Positions 5,216-6,406 of a stretch of 6,406 nucleotides of DNA are shown here, piece by piece. This DNA is from Pirellulales bacterium (lineage in GTDB: Bacteria; Planctomycetota; Planctomycetia; Pirellulales; Thermoguttaceae), in assembly GCA_030607895.1 (NCBI GenBank), contig JAUWJC010000255.1, positions 1 to 6,406 of the forward strand. The letters are read 5' to 3'. Made by a program: the position numbers and the translations under genes. The stretch's first letter is position 1. Each line of letters starts with the position of its first letter. The notes beneath the pieces were generated by a model, which was not told the DNA's origin, made no database searches, and saw only the letters and a program-made list of their open reading frames with translations.

Positions 5216-5246
5216 GATTTTCCGGTGATTTTCCGTCTTTTCCGTC
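5216..5246. repeat. three TTTTCCG repeats between the divergent promoters
   Basis: TTTTCCG starts at 5218, 5229 and 5238; the first two copies extend to GATTTTCCG and are 11 bp apart. They lie between the hicBA promoter and the promoter of the nucleotidyltransferase-HEPN gene, so they could be regulator sites. They could also be simple T-rich repetition. Confidence 0.4.
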
Positions 5247-5270
5247 CCGATTACGAGAACTTGCCCGACA

Positions 5271-5299
5271 TTGTGAAACTCGCCCAATTCGTATAGAAT
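5271..5299 (+). promoter_or_regulatory. candidate promoter of the nucleotidyltransferase-HEPN gene
   Basis: -35 TTGTGA (5271-5276), 17-bp spacer, -10 TAGAAT (5294-5299). Transcription would start near 5306, which makes the ATG at 5307 nearly leaderless and gives the ATG at 5325 an 18-nt leader containing GGGG. Confidence 0.45.
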
Positions 5300-5324
5300 C
5301 CCACCGATGGGGATTGTGGTCATT

Positions 5325-6197
5325 ATGAAAGATTCGCTAAAACATCTGCCTGAACATAAACGCGACGATTTGCGTCGGCTGACCGAGACGATCCGCGAAA
5401 TGTGTAACGACGTGGAGATGGTCGTCCTCTACGGTTCCTATGCGCGGGGTGATTACAAAATGGAAGAAGACCTCGCCCCGGATCGCAAATCGGGCGCGGC
5501 CTCCGACTATGACATCCTCGTCGTCACAACCGAAAAAGACACGGTGAAAAATGGCTCCCTCTGGGTGAATGTGGATCGACACCTTCAGGCTCTCGACCTC
5601 TCGGCCTATCCCCGAGTGATTGTCCACGACCGCTGGTATCTCGCAAAGGTTCTGGGGAAGAAGCACTACTTCTTCAACGATATATTCACCGAAGGCATCG
5701 CGCTGTACGATTCGGGCGTCTTCGTACCGAAGATCCGCGAGAAGCTAACGCCCGAAGAACGAAGGGAAGCGGCCCAGGAGCATTTTGACCATTGGTTCTC
5801 ATTTGCCAGAGAGTTCTACATCGACTTTGGCCACGCCCTGGATAGAGGTGCTTCTTCCAAGGCTGCCTTTGAACTCCAACAGGCCGCCGAGTGCGCATAC
5901 AAAGCTCTTCTGCTGGTATACACCAACTACACACCCTATAACCACTATCTCGCATGGTACGACAAGGCAATCCGAGAAGCCATTCCTGACCTACCCGACT
6001 TCTTCCCGCGCGAAACAAAAGAGGACGAAGACCGCTTCAAGAACTTCGATTACGCTTACATTGGCGCCCGCTACAATCCGGACTACCACATCTCCAAGGC
6101 CGACCTGCGCTACTTCGCCGAACGGGTTGAACTCCTCATGTCCGAAACCGAATCCCGCTGCAAGGCGTTCATGCAGGCGTTGCCGAAATCGCCGTAA
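5325..6197 (+). CDS. single-chain nucleotidyltransferase (MNT)-HEPN protein
   Basis: 290 aa from ATG 5325. That start gives MKDSLKHLPEHKR, which fits the usual beginning of this family as I remember it; ATG 5307 adds MGIVVI. The N-terminal MNT domain has VLYGSYARGD (34-43) and SDYDILV (60-66), the GS...DxD metal and nucleotide site of pol-beta-type transferases, with an about 20-residue charged spacer between GS and DxD. The C-terminal HEPN domain (about 150-285) has AAFELQQAAECAYKALLL (180-197) and RYNPDYH (249-255), an R-x5-H fit to the HEPN R-x4-6-H RNase motif. In two-gene HEPN/MNT modules, HEPN is a toxic RNase and MNT neutralises it by adding nucleotides. Here both are one chain, so the protein may be self-controlling or act as a sensor or defence protein; its target is unknown. 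It lies divergent to hicBA and appears lower in GC than aroE/bioD by eye, suggesting acquisition. Confidence 0.85.
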   Translation: MKDSLKHLPEHKRDDLRRLTETIREMCNDVEMVVLYGSYARGDYKMEEDLAPDRKSGAASDYDILVVTTEKDTVKNGSLWVNVDRHLQALDLSAYPRVIVHDRWYLAKVLGKKHYFFNDIFTEGIALYDSGVFVPKIREKLTPEERREAAQEHFDHWFSFAREFYIDFGHALDRGASSKAAFELQQAAECAYKALLLVYTNYTPYNHYLAWYDKAIREAIPDLPDFFPRETKEDEDRFKNFDYAYIGARYNPDYHISKADLRYFAERVELLMSETESRCKAFMQALPKSP

Positions 6198-6201
6198 ATC
6201 A

Positions 6202-6216
6202 CCAATCATTCATTGG
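6202..6216. repeat. small palindrome at the edge of the hicB duplication
   Basis: CCAAT-CATTC-ATTGG (6202-6216) ends exactly at the base before the duplicated hicB segment begins (6217) and starts 4 nt after the HEPN gene stop. It may be the scar of the rearrangement that placed the fragment there, or chance. Confidence 0.4.
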
Positions 6217-6345
6217 CGTGGTGCAAGCGGACCATTTTGGGTCGATCCGCCGCATCGGGGAAATGACAACGCACGGCATCCAGGACATTCTGCCGAAGCA
6301 TCGCCAGATCATCAGCCTGCGTGAAAATCGAGACTCCCACGGCAC
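6217..6345 (-). pseudogene. hicB fragment (right copy of the 129-bp direct repeat)
   Basis: This is 97% identical to hicB codons about 20-64 on the minus strand. It lacks the start, the first roughly 20 codons and the 3' end, and no hicA follows it. The four differences from intact hicB are GTT/GTC, TCA/TCG, GCT/GCG and CCT/CCC. All are third-position and silent, and the reading frame is open throughout. The fragment therefore diverged while still a selected gene, or was copied recently from another functional hicB. It has no visible start or ribosome site and is not expected to be made. Confidence 0.9.
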
Positions 6346-6357
6346 TTTGGTCACAAC

Positions 6358-6404
6358 ATGCGCGCAAGTTGCGCGCATCTTTGAGCCGGGCCGTGTCGGC
6401 CCGG
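6358..6404. repeat. two tandem GC-rich hairpins at the window end
   Basis: Hairpin 1: ATGCGCGCA (6358-6366)-AGT-TGCGCGCAT (6370-6378), perfect 9-bp arms. Hairpin 2: CCGGGCCG (6386-6393)-TGT-CGGCCCGG (6397-6404), perfect 8-bp arms, with one further G-T pair. A 7-nt linker (6379-6385) separates them and the window ends 2 nt later, so the unit may continue. They could terminate transcription from either side or be a dispersed repeat. The short T-run CTTTG after hairpin 1 is too weak for a confident terminator call. Confidence 0.7.
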
Positions 6405-6406
6405 TC

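Noticed and set aside
6358..6378. Confident intrinsic terminator for the MNT-HEPN gene
   Set aside because: The stem is good but the following bases (CTTTG) lack a real T-run, and it lies 160 nt beyond the stop after the hicB fragment.

Overview
The window looks like chromosomal DNA of a planctomycete, probably a Pirellulales-type bacterium. The grounds are a moderately high GC content, a large secreted protein built from DUF1080 (3-keto-disaccharide hydrolase-like) and DUF2961/GH172-like domains, an AroE of the 'GNPTQ' type, weak Shine-Dalgarno signals, and many short palindromic repeats. The taxonomy is inferred from gene content and was not tested.

Layout, left to right. Bases 1-312 hold no gene but carry two related REP-like hairpins and a third structured hairpin. 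An AroE-family shikimate dehydrogenase-like gene (313-1191, GTG start with a clear SD) follows, then about 215 nt of non-coding DNA with a terminator-like folded palindrome. Next is a two-gene unit on the plus strand: an exported DUF1080-DUF1080-DUF2961 protein (1406-3853) and, 5 nt later, bioD (3859-4653, dethiobiotin synthetase). On the minus strand, convergent with bioD and only 5 nt away, is a compact hicBA toxin-antitoxin operon (5104-4659) with a good sigma70-type promoter. A divergent gene (5325-6197) encodes a single-chain nucleotidyltransferase-HEPN protein. Downstream of it lies a 129-bp broken copy of hicB, and the window ends in two tandem hairpins.

The most striking feature is a 75-bp palindromic element present twice and nearly identical (one difference in 75 bp). 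One copy lies inside the DUF1080/DUF2961 gene and the other inside bioD. Each has perfect inverted arms and a 27-nt centre that can form two small hairpins. It sits in a different reading frame in each host gene, yet both frames are open, and it adds exactly 25 codons without breaking either protein. Removing it from either gene restores a sequence that resembles the ordinary family. This is a protein-coding palindromic insertion element, comparable in concept to the Rickettsia palindromic elements, but with a sequence I do not recognise as a named family.

The right third is accessory in character. HicBA and a MNT-HEPN protein stand side by side, and the MNT-HEPN gene is bracketed by 129-bp direct repeats of hicB. 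All four differences between these repeats are silent third-position changes. This suggests that two functional hicB genes once existed before one was reduced to a fragment. AroE (aromatic amino acids), BioD (biotin) and the exported sugar-active protein do not form an obvious single pathway.
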